51,852 nt of DNA from Bacteroidota bacterium (GTDB taxonomy: Bacteria; Bacteroidota; Bacteroidia; Sphingobacteriales; Sphingobacteriaceae). The notes under the pieces were generated by a model that worked only from the letters and a program-made list of their open reading frames with translations, was not told the origin of the DNA and searched no databases. Positions 50,838 through 51,852 of this stretch are shown in pieces. Where the stretch lies: assembly GCA_013288485.1 (NCBI GenBank), contig JABDBW010000007.1, positions 1-51,852 of the forward strand, read 5' to 3'. Position numbers and translations under genes: made by a program. The first letter of the stretch is position 1, and each line of letters opens with the position of its first letter.

Positions 50838-50913
50838 GGTGTCATGCTGAGCCCCGTCGAAGCATGTGGGCGGGCCTTTACGCACACCCTTCGACGGGGC
50901 TCAGGGTGACACC
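50838..50913. repeat. Long imperfect hairpin element (intergenic repeat)
   Basis: GGTGTCATGCTGAGCCCCGT at the left and CTTCGACGGGGCTCAGGGTG at the right pair over about 25 nt with few mismatches, around a short GC-rich loop. Strings of the type CTTCGAC-GG-GCTCAGGGTGAC are known as frequent intergenic repeats in Bacteroidota and other genomes. It separates the convergent SRPBCC and pyrC genes. Confidence 0.8.
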
Positions 50914-50921
50914 CCATTGGG

Positions 50922-51852
50922 TCATCGCACAAATGCCAACCGTTTACCGGCAATATCCGTAGTTAACTTATCATCGCTCCATACCAAATTACCCGACACG
51001 ATGGTATGCATTATCTTTGATTGAAATATAGTCCCTTCAAACGGGCTCCATTTACATTTGTACAGGATATTGTCTTTAGTTACTTCCCAGGGTTTGTTCA
51101 GGTCAACCAAAACCAGGTCGGCAAAATAACCTTCGCGAATAAAGCCGCGTTTTTCTATTTGAAAACAAGTAGCCACGTTATGTGCCATTTTTTCGGCTAT
51201 TTGCTCCAGGCTTATTTTTCCCTGATGATATAACTCCAACATAGCCGGCAGCGCGTGCTGCACCAATGGCCCGCCGGATGGGGCCTGCAAATAGGGCCGG
51301 GATTTTTCTTCGAGGGTATGTGGGGCATGGTCGGTTGCGATAACATCAATGCGGCCGTTCAGTACCGCTTTTAAAATACCATCGCGGTCGCGTTCTGTTT
51401 TTATTGCCGGGTTCCACTTTATCAGGTTGCCTTTGGTTTCATAATCCGCATCGGTAAACCATAAATGGTGTATGCATGCTTCGGCCGTGATGCGTTTGTC
51501 TTTTAATGGGATGGTATTATCAAATAAATAGGTTTCTTTTTCGGTAGAGATATGTAAAATATGCAAACGGGTATTATGCTTTTTAGCAAGGTCGACCGCC
51601 ATTGACGAGGACAGATAACAAGCTTCTTCGCTACGGATCTTTGGGTGCAGCTTTACAGGGATATTATCACCCAATAACTGTTTATAATGATTCAGGTTAC
51701 TTTGTATAGTGGCTTCGTCCTCGCAATGCGTAGCGATAAGCATGGGTGACTGTGCGAAAAGGTTTTCCAGCGTAGCCGGGTCATCAACCAGCATATTACC
51801 TGTGGATGAACCCATAAAAACCTTGATGCCACAAACGTTATTGGTATCGGTG
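50922..51852 (-). CDS. pyrC: Dihydroorotase, 5' end beyond window edge
   Basis: The frame runs off the right edge; about 310 C-terminal residues are seen. CGIKVFMGSSTGNMLVD contains the Lys expected to be carboxylated and to bridge the two zincs. LHILHISTEKE and ATDHAPHTLEEK provide His/Asp ligands, and the C-terminal half has LELYHQGKISLEQIAEKM. The enzyme closes carbamoyl-aspartate to dihydroorotate in pyrimidine synthesis. The visible ATG at 51815 is internal. Confidence 0.92.
   Translation of the reverse strand, partial: TDTNNVCGIKVFMGSSTGNMLVDDPATLENLFAQSPMLIATHCEDEATIQSNLNHYKQLLGDNIPVKLHPKIRSEEACYLSSSMAVDLAKKHNTRLHILHISTEKETYLFDNTIPLKDKRITAEACIHHLWFTDADYETKGNLIKWNPAIKTERDRDGILKAVLNGRIDVIATDHAPHTLEEKSRPYLQAPSGGPLVQHALPAMLELYHQGKISLEQIAEKMAHNVATCFQIEKRGFIREGYFADLVLVDLNKPWEVTKDNILYKCKWSPFEGTIFQSKIMHTIVSGNLVWSDDKLTTDIAGKRLAFVR

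Noticed and set aside
1..51852. tRNA, rRNA, prophage, insertion sequence, integrase
   Set aside because: Looked for but no cloverleaf, rRNA signature, transposase or integrase motif was recognised by eye; a dedicated tRNA or Rfam scan could still find small RNAs.

Overview
The window reads as a chromosomal segment of a Bacteroidota bacterium, most likely family Sphingobacteriaceae (Mucilaginibacter/Pedobacter-like). The evidence is the repeated -7 promoter motif TAnnTTTG, few Shine-Dalgarno sites, M56/BlaI pairs with a TonB-plug-like tail, a GlmU-like nucleotidyltransferase of the Bacteroidota type, a fused NuoCD, an ECF sigma factor followed by a membrane anti-sigma-like protein, and futalosine-type menaquinone synthesis (mqnC). 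I see no prophage, plasmid, insertion sequence, tRNA, rRNA or CRISPR. Genus and species are inference.

Layout. 1-5000: 3' part of methylmalonyl-CoA epimerase, a 22-codon remnant of a cysteine desulfurase, an unknown membrane protein, ribosomal protein L31 type B, then a co-directional run of glmU-like, tpiA, a membrane protein and prmA. 5000-7900: universal stress protein, Mpl murein-peptide ligase, XRE regulator. 7900-11200 (minus): GNAT-like protein, acidic small protein, scpB, mqnC. 11300-17200: VOC protein, soluble double-ABC ATPase, small envelope proteins including three tandem low-complexity lipoproteins, then an ECF sigma factor and an anti-sigma/trypsin-like protease fusion. 17240-23750 (minus): an interrupted NADH dehydrogenase I region (nuoA, nuoB ... 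nuoCD) with purK, purE, pdxH and a membrane protein between. 23750-30900: flavoprotein, GT87-like glycosyltransferase, glycine-rich secreted protein, threonine aldolase, aldo/keto reductase, topoisomerase IB. 30960-36590: two CBM9-like secreted paralogues, a BlaI/M56 regulatory pair with twin operators, and two dihaem cytochrome c paralogues with Gly/Pro tails. 36690-43990: biotin carboxylase, Nudix, ribE, TPR protein, two small paralogues, AlkD-like glycosylase, HscA. 44090-51852: a large outer-membrane protein with a zinc-peptidase motif, cutC, glycosylasparaginase, DUF2007 protein, WYL regulator, SRPBCC protein and the 3' part of dihydroorotase.

Most genes are housekeeping. The notable signals are structural and regulatory. 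(1) Spacers between several convergent gene pairs are inverted repeats of unrelated sequence whose outer ends contain or touch both stop codons. (2) A dispersed element of about 90 bp sits at gene 3' ends and supplies or abuts the stop codon. (3) Six genes have the -7 box only 4-6 nt before ATG, suggesting leaderless transcripts. (4) Three adjacent coding sequences (M56, blaI, first cytochrome) each carry what looks like one extra base in a homopolymer. (5) Two divergent genes (nuoA and a flavoprotein) have overlapping start codons. (6) Two unusual domain architectures appear: an anti-sigma-like/TM/trypsin-like protease and a peptidase/beta-propeller/outer-membrane-barrel protein.

No stretch longer than about 300 bases lacks a feature. 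The largest spacers (254-504, 955-1242, 15286-15511, 24963-25168, 35247-35458) are described below; 15286-15511 holds nothing recognisable beyond AT-rich promoter-like DNA.
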